Shown here: in pieces, positions 44,659 through 53,239 of the stretch
Layout of the letters: every line of letters begins with the position of its first letter
Numbering within the stretch: position 1 is the first letter of the stretch
Source: Paraburkholderia dioscoreae
GTDB taxonomy: Bacteria > Pseudomonadota > Gammaproteobacteria > Burkholderiales > Burkholderiaceae
NCBI RefSeq assembly: GCF_902459535.1
Contig: NZ_LR699553.1
Span: forward strand, 1,240,001 to 1,304,000
Direction: 5' to 3'
Length of the DNA stretch: 64,000 bases
Position numbers and translations under genes: made by a program
Notes under the pieces: generated by a model
What the model was told of the DNA's origin: nothing
Seen by the model: only the letters and a program-made list of their open reading frames with translations
The model's database searches: none

Positions 44659-46368
44659 ATGCAAGACCCCCTCTACGCCGCAGCGCGTCCGTGCGCCGCC
44701 GCGCTGGCCTCGGCGCCTTGCGGCATGTTTATCTGCTGCGCGGACGGCACGTTCGATTCCATCAACGCCGCTTTCGAAAAGCTGACTGGATTTGCGGCAG
44801 AGGAACTGATCGGGCGGCGCACCTTCGAGTCCTTGTTCGACCCTGCCGAATTGGTGAGGCGGCGCGCCGAGCTGCCGCCGCTTGAAATGGTGACGTCCCG
44901 CTATGAAGGCGAATGGAGTTTCCTCAGGCGCAATGGCACGCCGATTCGCGTGGTGCTGGCGTTGGCGCCGCTCGTCACGGGGCCGGCGTATGCCGGCGGT
45001 GCTGCCGCCGGACCGGCGTGTTACGTGGGCATGGCATTCGACATGACACGTTACGCGCAGTCGGAAGCGCGTCTCTGGTACGTCGCGCATCACGACGGCG
45101 TGACCCGTCTGCCAAATCAAACGCTTTTTACTGAACGGCTGGAGTTGACGATCGCGCGTTGTCAGCGCAATGGCAGCGGTTTCACCGTGCTGATCGCCGA
45201 ACTCGATCACTTGCGCAAACTGCGCGACGCGCTCGGCTTGCATGCCGCTGAGCTCGTGCTGCAGATCGTCGGTGAACGCTTGCGCGGTCTCTTTCCAAAC
45301 GACGGCACCATCGCCTCGATCGGCGGGACGCAGTTCGCGCTGCTGGTCAACGAAACCGGCGCGGCCGCCGATGCCTTCGCCGCCGAAGCGCTGGGCCGCA
45401 TCGCCGAAGCGATCGACTACGCCGGCACCGCGTTGAACATCACCGCGAGCATCGGCATCGTGGCTTATCCGGCCGACGGTGGCGATGCGCCTACGCTGAT
45501 GCGTCGCGCGGGCGTGGCGTTGTCGGCGGCATCGGCTGTGAACGGCAATGCGGTGCGGCGCTTTTCCGCCGCGCTGGAAGGTCAGGCCGCGCGCCGCTTC
45601 GAACTGGAGACCATGCTGCGTGAAGCGATCGAGCGCCAGCAACTGCATCTCGTGTATCAACCGCAGGTCACGCTCTCCAACGGCCGTATCGCGCAAGTCG
45701 AAACGCTGCTGCGCTGGAACCATCCGCAGCGCGGCCTGATCAGCCCCGTCGAATTCGTGCCGGTCGCGGAGGAGGCGGGCCTGATCGAGCAGATCGGCGA
45801 GTGGGTGATCCGGACCGCGTGCCGCGACGCCGGAAAATTGCTGCGGCTGACCGGCACGTTGCCGCGTTTCGCGGTGAATGTATCGCCGCAGCAGTTCCAG
45901 CGGCAGAACCTGTTCGAGACGATTCGCGAAGCGCTGGACGAGGCCGCGCTCGACCCTTCATATCTCGAAGTGGAAATCACCGAGGGTGTCCTGCTCGGCG
46001 ACACCGAACAGGCTTTGCAAACGCTTTTTGCGCTGCGCGATCTGGGGGTGGAAGTCGCGGTGGACGACTTCGGCACCGGCTATTCGAGCCTCGCGTATCT
46101 GACGCGCTTTCCGCTGAATCGCCTGAAGATCGACCGCTCGTTTGTGATGCGCATGAGCTCGGATCCGCAGTGTGAGGCGCTGGTGGGCGCCATCATCGCG
46201 ATGGCGCATGCGCTCAAATTGCGCGTGACGGCCGAAGGCGTCGAAACGGCGGAGCAGGCGGCGCAACTGGAAGCGCTCGGTTGCGATGAAGCACAAGGCT
46301 TCTGGTTTTCGCGCCCGATTACTGTTGGCGCGCTGCGGAATTTGTTGAGGCCGTTGGGTACACTCTAA
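44659..46368 (+). CDS. PAS-GGDEF-EAL protein, probable c-di-GMP phosphodiesterase with degenerate GGDEF
   Basis: A 569-residue cytoplasmic protein: a PAS-like sensor (about 15-130, G-M-F-I-C-C-A-D-G-T-F and L-T-G-F-A-A-E-E-L-I-G), a GGDEF domain (about 140-295) and an EAL domain (about 310-560). The GGDEF motif is G-G-T-Q-F at 222-226, so cyclase activity is unlikely. The EAL motif is E-T-L at 348-350 with the metal-binding Glu kept. N-V-S-P-Q-Q-F, E-I-T-E-G, D-D-F-G-T-G-Y-S-S, K-I-D-R-S-F and E-G-V-E are intact, which argues for phosphodiesterase activity. AAAGG lies eight bases before the chosen ATG. Confidence 0.88.
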   Translation: MQDPLYAAARPCAAALASAPCGMFICCADGTFDSINAAFEKLTGFAAEELIGRRTFESLFDPAELVRRRAELPPLEMVTSRYEGEWSFLRRNGTPIRVVLALAPLVTGPAYAGGAAAGPACYVGMAFDMTRYAQSEARLWYVAHHDGVTRLPNQTLFTERLELTIARCQRNGSGFTVLIAELDHLRKLRDALGLHAAELVLQIVGERLRGLFPNDGTIASIGGTQFALLVNETGAAADAFAAEALGRIAEAIDYAGTALNITASIGIVAYPADGGDAPTLMRRAGVALSAASAVNGNAVRRFSAALEGQAARRFELETMLREAIERQQLHLVYQPQVTLSNGRIAQVETLLRWNHPQRGLISPVEFVPVAEEAGLIEQIGEWVIRTACRDAGKLLRLTGTLPRFAVNVSPQQFQRQNLFETIREALDEAALDPSYLEVEITEGVLLGDTEQALQTLFALRDLGVEVAVDDFGTGYSSLAYLTRFPLNRLKIDRSFVMRMSSDPQCEALVGAIIAMAHALKLRVTAEGVETAEQAAQLEALGCDEAQGFWFSRPITVGALRNLLRPLGTL

Positions 46369-46449
46369 GGCGCGGATTTGCCGACGGCCGGATGACGCGC
46401 CGGCATGCAGTATTGGCGCCATACCGGCAGAGATGATTAGCCATCCATA

Positions 46450-46665
46450 TCAATTATTGATCCGATGCAGGGCGTCGTCGCGATGAACGGCATGCTTGCC
46501 GCTCTTCTCGCTTTGCACTTCGTAATGCGGATCGGATGGGGACGCATCGACGGTTCTTCCCTCAACGGTCGTATGGGCGGAGATGACGCGCACCACCTTG
46601 CCCTGCGTGACGCCTTGCGGCGTGTTCCAGCCAACGCGATCTCCAGGCTTCAGAAGTTGGGACAT
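46450..46665 (-). CDS. HVA1/TUDOR-domain small protein (DUF2945)
   Basis: A 71-residue protein starting M-S-Q-L-L-K-P-G-D-R-V-G-W-N-T-P-Q-G. It has G-K-V-V-R-V-I-S, then S-P-S-D-P-H-Y-E-V-Q-S-E-K-S-G-K-H-A-V-H-R, the pattern of the hypervirulence-associated TUDOR domain family. AGGAG lies ten bases upstream of the ATG at 46665. Divergent from the MscS gene by 150 bp. Molecular role unknown. Confidence 0.85.
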   Translation of the reverse strand: MSQLLKPGDRVGWNTPQGVTQGKVVRVISAHTTVEGRTVDASPSDPHYEVQSEKSGKHAVHRDDALHRINN

Positions 46666-46816
46666 GGGGCACTCACTCCTGTACACGATTCAGGGCCACC
46701 GCTCTTCCGAGCATGTTTCAGCAAGCCTTGTGCCTCGCCACGTGAGCGTAAAGAGCAGGAACGTATCCTGCTTCGTTGCGTCTGGACACCCAACCGTAAC
46801 GGAACGAAGACTCAAG

Positions 46817-47626
46817 ATGAACGATCTCCTCGCCCGACTCTTTCACTTCCAGCCGTCGCTGCTCGTCACGCTGACGCACGACGTCCTTCATATCGTGCTG
46901 GCCGTGCTGATCCTCGTGGTCGGCTGGTGGCTGTCGAATCGCGTCGGCACGATGTTCGCCCGAGCGCTCGCGCGCACGCATGCGGACCCGACGCTCGCGC
47001 CAATGCTGGCCGGCATGAGCACATGGGCCGTGCGCGTGCTGGTTTTCATCGCGGCGCTAAGCGAAGTCGGCATCGCGACCGCCAGCGTGCTGGCGGTGCT
47101 CGGTGCGGCCGGTCTTGCGATTGGACTCGCGTTGCAAGGCACGCTGCAGAACATCGCCGCCGGCATGATGCTGCTAATGCTGCGGCCGTTTCGCGTCGGC
47201 GACGTGATCGAAGGCAGCGGCGCGGCCGCGGGTATCGTGCGTGAAGTGGGGCTCTTCACCACGCGCATCGAGCGCGGCGACGGCAACGCGGTATTCGTGC
47301 CCAACAGCCAGATCTGGAGCAATCCGGTGATCAATTACAGCAGCGGCGGCACGCAGCGTATCGAGGTCGAAGTGGGCCTCGCGCAGCGCAAGGACGTCGA
47401 CGCAGCGATCGGCGAGTTGAAGAAACTCGTCGCCGACGAACCGCGCGTGCTGAGCGGAGCCACGCTCGCGCCGGTCGTCACGGTGGCGGACTATCCGGAC
47501 GATGGCGGCGCGACGCTGCGCATCGCGGCGTGGGTGCGCACGCCGGACGCCTCGCTTGCCAGCGGCGATCTGCACGAGCACGCGCAGGCCGCGCTCGAAC
47601 AAGCCGGTTGTCCGGTCGCGGCCTAG
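46817..47626 (+). CDS. Small-conductance mechanosensitive channel, MscS family
   Basis: A 269-residue inner-membrane channel with three N-terminal helices. TM3 is the Gly/Ala-rich pore helix V-L-A-V-L-G-A-A-G-L-A-I-G-L-A-L-Q-G-T-L-Q-N, followed by F-R-V-G-D-V-I-E, the start of the cytoplasmic beta-domain. V-F-V-P-N-S-Q-I-W and the I-N-Y-S strand are standard. It releases osmolytes after hypo-osmotic shock. The start at 46817 fits the usual MscS N-terminus; in-frame upstream sequence overlaps the promoter of the divergent gene. Confidence 0.92.
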   Translation: MNDLLARLFHFQPSLLVTLTHDVLHIVLAVLILVVGWWLSNRVGTMFARALARTHADPTLAPMLAGMSTWAVRVLVFIAALSEVGIATASVLAVLGAAGLAIGLALQGTLQNIAAGMMLLMLRPFRVGDVIEGSGAAAGIVREVGLFTTRIERGDGNAVFVPNSQIWSNPVINYSSGGTQRIEVEVGLAQRKDVDAAIGELKKLVADEPRVLSGATLAPVVTVADYPDDGGATLRIAAWVRTPDASLASGDLHEHAQAALEQAGCPVAA

Positions 47627-47646
47627 CTCGTCGCGCATGGGCCGAC

Positions 47647-48813
47647 TCAATGCGCTCGCGGATGGGCGAGGAAGAACCTCACCATTTCCGCGGCCGCGTC
47701 GGGGCCGGACGGGTCCGTGTACGAGCCTTGCTGGCTGCCGCCCGACCATGCATGACCCGCGCCGTGAATCGACCAGTACTCCGCTTCCACGCCGTTCGCC
47801 GCGACATGCCGTTGCTGCGTATAGGCATGCCGGCCGCTTGCAGCCCCGGCTTGCGCGCTGATTGTGGTCGTGCCGGCGTCGAAGGACGCGACGATCTCGG
47901 CCGCATTCGACGGATGGACCGTCGTGTCCGCATCGCCATGAAACACGATAAGCGGACGTTGCGGCACGGCGCGCGTGCGATGACGTTGCGCCTTGCCGCC
48001 CCTCATCGCGCCGAGCGCCGAGGGCAGATCCTTCGCGCAGCCGTAGGCGAGGCCTGAATGCACGCCCGCTGCCGCGTAGAGATCGGGCGAAGTCTTCAGC
48101 ATGATGTCCGCCATCGCGCCGCCCGCCGACAGACCCGCCACATACACGCGCGCCGGATCCACGCGATAGCGTCCCATCACCTCCCGCGTAATGCCGGCGA
48201 TCAACGACGGCTCGCCCTGGTCGCGCATCTGATCGGCAGGCTTGAACCAGTTCCAGCATTTCGAATGATTGGCCGCCTGCATCTGATTCGGATACACGAC
48301 GATGAAGCCGTGACGCTCAGCCATTTCGTTCATGCGCGTGCCGGCGGCGAAGTCGTCGGCGTTCTGGGTGCAGCCGTGCAGCATTACGATCAGCGGCAAC
48401 GGTTCGCCTGTGTAAGCAGCAGGCACGTAGAGCTTGTACTGACGTTGTCCGGCCGAGTTGCCGAACGTGTGTGTGCTGAAGGTGCCCGGCGTGTCGGCGT
48501 CGAAGGTCGGCGCGGCGGGGGCGTGGGGCGCGGGGCTCACTTGCGTTTGCGCCTGCGTCCATGCTTGCGCCCATTCGCCGGCGTTGGACGGTGTGAAGGG
48601 TGTCCGCGCGTGGTCCATGTGAGGCTGGTTTGCGTTGCCGCCCGAGAGCGCGCGCTGAACAGCGGCGGTGGCTTCCTGCGGGCCCTTCGTGCGTAATAGC
48701 TCGAAGGCGTCTTTCATTGATTTCAGAAAATCTTCGTTCATCTTCATGATGTTTGCGTTGTCCTGCGTGACCTGTGGGGGGGCGTACGGGAGCGGGTCGA
48801 CTGAATGAGTCAT
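47647..48813 (-). CDS. PHB depolymerase-family esterase (LpqC/type-1 catalytic domain)
   Basis: A 388-residue alpha/beta-hydrolase of the short-chain PHA depolymerase/esterase family. The oxyanion element is V-M-L-H-G-C-T-Q-N-A-D-D-F, the nucleophile Ser lies in G-L-S-A-G-G-A-M, the acid in F-H-G-D-A-D-T-T-V-H and the His in H-G-A-G-H-A-W-S-G-G. There is no signal peptide, so it acts in the cytoplasm or is released otherwise. The conserved family start may be the ATG at 48747 (M-K-M-N-E-D-F-L); the longer frame to 48813 lacks a good ribosome site. It sits 33 bp downstream of a CopG-like gene, likely one operon. Confidence 0.87.
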   Translation of the reverse strand: MTHSVDPLPYAPPQVTQDNANIMKMNEDFLKSMKDAFELLRTKGPQEATAAVQRALSGGNANQPHMDHARTPFTPSNAGEWAQAWTQAQTQVSPAPHAPAAPTFDADTPGTFSTHTFGNSAGQRQYKLYVPAAYTGEPLPLIVMLHGCTQNADDFAAGTRMNEMAERHGFIVVYPNQMQAANHSKCWNWFKPADQMRDQGEPSLIAGITREVMGRYRVDPARVYVAGLSAGGAMADIMLKTSPDLYAAAGVHSGLAYGCAKDLPSALGAMRGGKAQRHRTRAVPQRPLIVFHGDADTTVHPSNAAEIVASFDAGTTTISAQAGAASGRHAYTQQRHVAANGVEAEYWSIHGAGHAWSGGSQQGSYTDPSGPDAAAEMVRFFLAHPRAH

Positions 48814-48846
48814 GTCGTTTAGCCACGATCGAATCGGGCGCCGCGC

Positions 48847-49272
48847 CTAACTGATGCGGCCCGCCAGCGCTGCCTTGACCGCGGGCGGCGCGTGAAAGGC
48901 GCCGAGCACCACCACCGATGCAATCGTGGCCGCCGCGAGTTCGGGTGGCACGTCGGCTGCGATGCTGGCGAGGCCGAGCACATGAATGTCGAGTTGCTCG
49001 TGCGCGGCTCGAGCCGCTTCGAGATCCTGCCGGGAGAAGTGCTGCAGACCGAGCACCAGGGCGCGCCGCGTCACGGTTTCCGTGACGACCTGCGCGTGCA
49101 CGGCGAGCTGATTGCGGATCGCCGTGCGGATCAGGTCGGTACGGTTCGAGTAAAAACCTTCTTCGACCAGCAGATCGATCTGGCCGAGGTCGATCGGACC
49201 CAGGTTGATGGTGATTTTTTCGGTCTCGCCGCCTTTAGGGCGAGAGGTGTCGATGAGGCTGAGTTTGGGCAT
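48847..49272 (-). CDS. CopG/ribbon-helix-helix transcriptional regulator
   Basis: A 141-residue protein starting M-P-K-L-S-L-I-D-T-S. The ribbon-helix-helix core is E-K-I-T-I-N-L-G-P-I-D-L-G-Q-I-D-L-L-V with E-G-F-Y-S-N-R-T-D-L-I-R-T-A-I-R, about residues 15-55. A longer C-terminal part (about 60-141) may bind a ligand or form oligomers. Starts at 49290 (ATG) or 49305 (TTG) are also possible; none has a strong ribosome site. Its position directly before the PHB-depolymerase-type esterase suggests that it autoregulates that operon. Confidence 0.82.
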   Translation of the reverse strand: MPKLSLIDTSRPKGGETEKITINLGPIDLGQIDLLVEEGFYSNRTDLIRTAIRNQLAVHAQVVTETVTRRALVLGLQHFSRQDLEAARAAHEQLDIHVLGLASIAADVPPELAAATIASVVVLGAFHAPPAVKAALAGRIS

Positions 49273-49546
49273 TTGCACTCTGGGAGGCATCTTGAGGCCA
49301 TCCAATTAACATCCAGTGGGATGGTTATACGCCTGGGGTGGGGTGTGGTCAATGGGGAAATTGGGGGTTCGGTCGGGGGTGGGGTGTTGAAGGATCGGGC
49401 GGTTGGCAGAGCCGGTTTGGCTAACGGCCGGCTGTATAGCTTGCCGATTCCGTATCCGAGCCACGGGAGCCCAAGCCTTTTCGGGCAGTTCTTCGCACGG
49501 CGCATCACATTGAGCAATAGCGTTACGCGGTCCGGGACGCTCACAG

Positions 49547-49571
49547 AAAAAAGGCCGCGCGAGGCGGCCTT
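49547..49571 (-). terminator. Intrinsic terminator for minus-strand transcription
   Basis: AAGGCCGC (49551-49558) pairs with GCGGCCTT (49564-49571) around a five-base loop. On the minus strand the hairpin is followed by six Us (AAAAAA at 49547-49552 on the plus strand). No minus-strand gene lies immediately to its right; the nearest is rng, ending 1.29 kb away. Confidence 0.82.
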
Positions 49572-49842
49572 CAAAGGATGTATGGCATTGTCGGGCCGGG
49601 AGCGCTGGCGACGGTGATACGGCGTCACTACTCTGGAAACAACACCGACCGCTGTATCCGCGAATGTCAGTGAGTCGGCCGGGTCGACCCCTTCCCCGTG
49701 TTCGGATGATCGCCAAACCGGGTATGTTGGTACATCTGCGCGCCGCGCACCGTATGCATGGAGCCCCGGACGCTTAAGTGAACTAAGGCGCCTAATCGTT
49801 GCTTTTTATGCCCATGCGAAGGGCTTAATATATTCATTCCAA

Positions 49843-50040
49843 TTGAATAACAAGCTCGTTACAGATCGAGAGCAACTTGACCTGCTCTATCACGGCACAG
49901 ACCGCGTAGCTCGACTGTCGCAGCACATGCAGATACTCATCGCTTATGCCGAGATATTGAAGGAACGCGACGCGCAAATTGGCGAGATCATGACGGCCCT
50001 TTTTGCGCGCGTGGATACTTGGTTGATGGCGCAGCAATAG
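49843..50040 (+). CDS. Hypothetical 65-residue reading frame in the islet (possibly a gene remnant)
   Basis: The frame is open from 49618 to the stop at 50038-50040 but contains no ATG; the most usable start is TTG at 49843. From there it encodes a helical, charged peptide (N-N-K-L-V-T-D-R-E-Q-L-D, L-S-Q-H-M-Q-I-L-I-A-Y-A, E-I-L-K-E-R-D-A-Q-I-G) that looks protein-like. The upstream part (for example R-L-S-E-L-R-R-L-I-V-A-F-Y) also reads plausibly, so this may be the C-terminal remnant of a larger gene that has lost its start. No family recognised. Confidence 0.3.
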   Translation: MNNKLVTDREQLDLLYHGTDRVARLSQHMQILIAYAEILKERDAQIGEIMTALFARVDTWLMAQQ

Positions 50041-50148
50041 GCCGCAACAAAGAGGAAAGTGCTCTTTCCGATGTATGCCTATGGCGCCGTCGCGTGCGCT
50101 ACATCAGCTTTTCATCGCCACGCTGCGATTGCAAAAAAAAAGTACATC

Positions 50149-50492
50149 ATGCGCAAATTCATAATAAAACGCTGGCTGAAAGTCTCGTTGGCTGCAATCC
50201 TGTTCACGCTTTACTGGACCACCCGCAAACAAGTGGGGATTGGGCCGCTTGGGTGCCGGTTATAGGCGTTCTCGGTTCGATTTCCGTTGCCATTGGGCTT
50301 TCGCGAGTTCAGCCGCGTCAACAAGTTGAGACCGAGTTGCGAAGCCGCTGGCGGCGCCTTGCATTTGCCCAGGCTATAGTGGATGACACCATTGGTTTAA
50401 TCGGCATGTCGTGTTCAGCCTTGAGAAATCAATCTTCGGCTTCGGAATACGCTTACGGCTATTCACTAGCGGAGGCGCGTGATAGTTTATGA
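50149..50492 (+). pseudogene. Frameshifted remnant of a small two-helix membrane protein
   Basis: The ATG at 50149 opens M-R-K-F-I-I-K-R-W-L-K-V-S-L-A-A-I-L, a basic start plus hydrophobic helix, but this frame stops at 50265. Around 50224-50235 the sequence continues sensibly in another phase as S-G-D-W-A-A-W-V-P-V-I-G-V-L-G-S-I-S-V-A, a second helix, then R-Q-Q-V-E-T-E-L-R-S-R-W-R-R-L. It ends at the TGA at 50490-50492. Together the parts resemble small accessory-genome proteins with an N-terminal D-W-A-A-W helix. A sequencing error or programmed shift cannot be excluded. Confidence 0.4.
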
Positions 50493-50856
50493 CACGATGA
50501 AGGCTATCCCCGGGCTTGATCTGGGGCATACGAGGCGGCGGCCGGCTTTATACGCGTTCGCAGGTCGCTGGACGGATCATACTCTCGTGAACGATATAGC
50601 AGTCGGCGCACCTTGCGATTGAGGATGACCTTGGATATCAGCGATGCACGCAACGGGTCAACGAGATAGCCGGGCGAGCAGAAAATGGTAAGGCTGATAT
50701 TTTTATGTAACGCAAAGAGCATGGCGGGAAATAGACGCGTTCATGAACGCTGACACAAAGGGCTAGAACCCTTAAGTCGCACCAGCTGTGACGACTTAGT
50801 GGGCGGAACTTAACTCCGCCGCAGCGCCAGTCACGCTATAAAACAGTTATTTTTGC

Positions 50857-52326
50857 CTACATCAAAACAATATCGTACTGCTCCTGACTCAAATTCGACT
50901 CCACCTGCAACGACACCGGCTTACCGATAAAATCGATCAACATTGCCAGATGCTGCGACTCTTCTTCGAGAAACAGATCGATCACCTGCTGCGACGCCAC
51001 CACGCGAAACTCGCGCGGATTGAACTGCCGTGACTCGCGCAGAATCTCGCGCAGCACGTCGTAACACACCGTGCGCGGCGTCTTGACCTGCCCCTTGCCC
51101 TGGCAAACCGGACAAGGCTCGCACAGCACATGAGCAAGCGATTCACGCGTGCGCTTGCGCGTCATCTCAACCAGGCCGAGCTGCGAAAAACCATTCACGG
51201 TCACGCGCGTGCGATCGCGCGAGAGCGCCTTTTTCAATTCGCCCAGCACCTGATCGCGATGCTCGACGTTTTCCATATCGATGAAGTCGATAATGATCAC
51301 GCCGCCCAGATTGCGCAGACGCAATTGCCGTGCAATGGTGTGCGCGGCTTCGAGGTTGGTCTTGAAGATCGTATCGTCGAAGTTGCGAGCGCCGACGTAG
51401 CCGCCGGTGTTCACGTCGATGGTCGTCATCGCTTCGGTCTGGTCGATCACGAGATAGCCGCCGGACTTCAGATCCACCCGGCGCGACAACGCGCGCTGGA
51501 TTTCGGACTCGATGTTGTACAGATCAAAGAGCGGCCGCTCGCCGGTGTAGTGGTGCAGCTTCGACGACACCGCCGGTGTGAACTCGGCCGCGAAATCGGC
51601 CAGCATCTGATACGTCTCGCGAGAATCGACCTGAATGCGCGATGTCTCGTCGTTGACGAAATCGCGCAGCACGCGTTGCGCGAGATTCAAGTCCTGATAT
51701 AGCAGGCTCGTGGGCGGCATGCGCTGGCCTTGCGACAGAATGGTGGCCCACGTCTTGCGCAGATACGCGACGTCGCCGGCCAGTTCCTCACTCGTCGCAT
51801 CTTCGGCGATGGTGCGCACGATGTAGCCGCCTTTCTCGTCGGCGGGCAGCACGGCGGTCAGACGCGCTCGCACGGCCTCGCGCTCGGCTTCGCTCTCGAT
51901 CTTCTGCGAGATGCCGATATGCGGCTCCTGCGGCAGATACACGAGCGTGCGCCCGGCAATGCTCACCTGCGTGGATAGCCGCGCGCCCTTGGTGCCGATC
52001 GGATCCTTCACGACCTGCACCATCAGCGTCTGGCCCTCGAAGACGATTTTTTCGATCGGCTGATGCGGCGCCTGATGCTGCGGTTCGCCGGCAATGCGCG
52101 GATGCCAGATGTCGGCGACATGAAGGAACGCCGCGCGTTCGAGACCGATGTCGATGAAGGCGGATTGCATGCCCGGCAGCACGCGTACGACCTTGCCGAG
52201 ATAGACGTTGCCGACGCGTCCGCGCGACAGCGTTCGTTCGACGTGAAGTTCCTGGACGGCGCCTTGCTGGACCAGCGCGACGCGCGTTTCCTGCGGCGTG
52301 ACATTGATCAGGATTTCTTCATTCAT
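50857..52326 (-). CDS. rng: Ribonuclease G
   Basis: A 489-residue endoribonuclease of the RNase E/G family acting in 16S rRNA 5'-end maturation and mRNA decay. It starts M-N-E-E-I-L-I-N-V-T-P-Q-E-T-R, with an S1 domain (about 35-125, G-N-V-Y-L-G-K-V and Q-S-A-F-I-D-I-G). The catalytic Mg-binding Asp residues are in T-I-D-V-N-T-G and I-I-I-D-F-I-D-M, and the zinc link is C-E-P-C-P-V-C-Q-G-K-G. It begins nine bases after the maf stop and is the last gene of the block. Confidence 0.97.
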   Translation of the reverse strand: MNEEILINVTPQETRVALVQQGAVQELHVERTLSRGRVGNVYLGKVVRVLPGMQSAFIDIGLERAAFLHVADIWHPRIAGEPQHQAPHQPIEKIVFEGQTLMVQVVKDPIGTKGARLSTQVSIAGRTLVYLPQEPHIGISQKIESEAEREAVRARLTAVLPADEKGGYIVRTIAEDATSEELAGDVAYLRKTWATILSQGQRMPPTSLLYQDLNLAQRVLRDFVNDETSRIQVDSRETYQMLADFAAEFTPAVSSKLHHYTGERPLFDLYNIESEIQRALSRRVDLKSGGYLVIDQTEAMTTIDVNTGGYVGARNFDDTIFKTNLEAAHTIARQLRLRNLGGVIIIDFIDMENVEHRDQVLGELKKALSRDRTRVTVNGFSQLGLVEMTRKRTRESLAHVLCEPCPVCQGKGQVKTPRTVCYDVLREILRESRQFNPREFRVVASQQVIDLFLEEESQHLAMLIDFIGKPVSLQVESNLSQEQYDIVLM

Positions 52327-52335
52327 GGTGTTATT

Positions 52336-52965
52336 TTAGAAGTCGATGCGCGCTGCACGCAGGAGGGCAGCGGATTCAAAAAGCGGCAAACCCATGATAC
52401 CTGAATAGGACCCGTCGATATGCTCGATAAACTCCGCGGCACGCCCCTGCACACCATATGCGCCCGCCTTGCCGAGCGGCTCGCCGCTCGCCACATAGCG
52501 GCGGATCGCCTCTGAGTGCAGTGCAGCAAAACGCACCTTCGACACGGATAGCGCGGCGGGCAGCAACGCACCTTCGGCGTCGACCACGGCCACGGCGGTC
52601 AGCACTTCGTGATCGCGGCCGGCGAGGCGCGTGAGCATCGCGAAGGCGTCGTCGGCATCGACGGGCTTGCCGAGTATCGCGTCTTCGATCGTGACGGTTG
52701 TGTCCGCAACCAGGATCGGCCGCGCGGCATGGCCGCCGCCCACGAGGCGCGCACGTGCAGCATGCGCCTTGGCGACGCACACCCGCTGCACGTAGTCGTG
52801 CGCGCGCTCGCCGGGCAGTTCGGCCTCAAGCGCTTCGGCGTCTTCATCAGGGCGCGGCAGCAGCAGTTCGAAACGCACGCCGAGCTGTTGCAGCAGTTCC
52901 TGGCGGCGTGGACTCTGCGAAGCAAGGTAGACGAACGAATGCAGCGATGCGGCGGACGTGGACAT
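52336..52965 (-). CDS. maf: Maf-family nucleotide pyrophosphatase (dTTP/UTP type)
   Basis: A 209-residue protein with [13 protein letters not shown] near the start, the Maf signature, V-A-D-T-T-V with the metal-binding Asp, and [11 protein letters not shown], a variant of the (I/V)QG motif of YhdE-like dTTP/UTP pyrophosphatases. It likely cleans the nucleotide pool of modified or excess dTTP/UTP. The ATG at 52965 matches the family length; the in-frame upstream extension lies in the gap after rlmH. It is tightly linked to rng (nine bases). Confidence 0.94.
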   Translation of the reverse strand: MSTSAASLHSFVYLASQSPRRQELLQQLGVRFELLLPRPDEDAEALEAELPGERAHDYVQRVCVAKAHAARARLVGGGHAARPILVADTTVTIEDAILGKPVDADDAFAMLTRLAGRDHEVLTAVAVVDAEGALLPAALSVSKVRFAALHSEAIRRYVASGEPLGKAGAYGVQGRAAEFIEHIDGSYSGIMGLPLFESAALLRAARIDF

Positions 52966-53239
52966 GAACAGGTCTCGATCAAGCGGATTGTAGGGATGTG
53001 CAACGGGTGCGACGGGCGTGACGCTCGAGCGTCGATCAGTGCGTTGGGGAAGCCTTCGATGCGAGCGGGACAACGCGTGCTACGCGCGTGCCATTGTGCA
53101 CGCCAACATGCACATTGCTCTGCGCCAGAAAACGCGACCCAGAAAGCACGACAACAAAGGTGCGGTTACAGAGCGCGACTATAAGGCGCAACCGACAACC
53201 CGCGACCCAGCCGCGTGGTCGACGCGCCGCCTCGTTCGC

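Larger units (their letters stand above)
49306..50856. other. Gene-poor, degraded islet between rng and the CopG gene
   Basis: About 1.55 kb without a well-supported gene. The left part (49306-49540) is G-rich on the plus strand with runs such as GGGGTGGGGTG. A terminator for minus-strand transcription lies at 49547-49571. From about 49780 to 50160 and again at 50640-50720 the AT content rises clearly above the surroundings. Fragments listed separately are an open frame ending at 50040 and a frameshifted two-helix protein remnant (50149-50492). Inverted repeats lie at 50774-50797 and 50802-50820. I see no transposase, integrase or attachment-site duplication. Confidence 0.6.

Noticed and set aside
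49131..49628. Minus-strand 165-codon frame overlapping the CopG gene start
   Set aside because: It overlaps the regulator in another phase and runs through the terminator hairpin at 49547-49571; the translation is Pro/Arg-rich and not protein-like.
49834..50037. Minus-strand 67-codon frame opposite the islet ORF
   Set aside because: It mirrors the plus-strand frame, has no ribosome site and is less protein-like in charge distribution.
50504..50722. Minus-strand 72-codon frame in the islet (M-L-F-A-L-H-K-N-I-S)
   Set aside because: No ribosome site, no recognisable family and located in degraded sequence; left out rather than called a gene.
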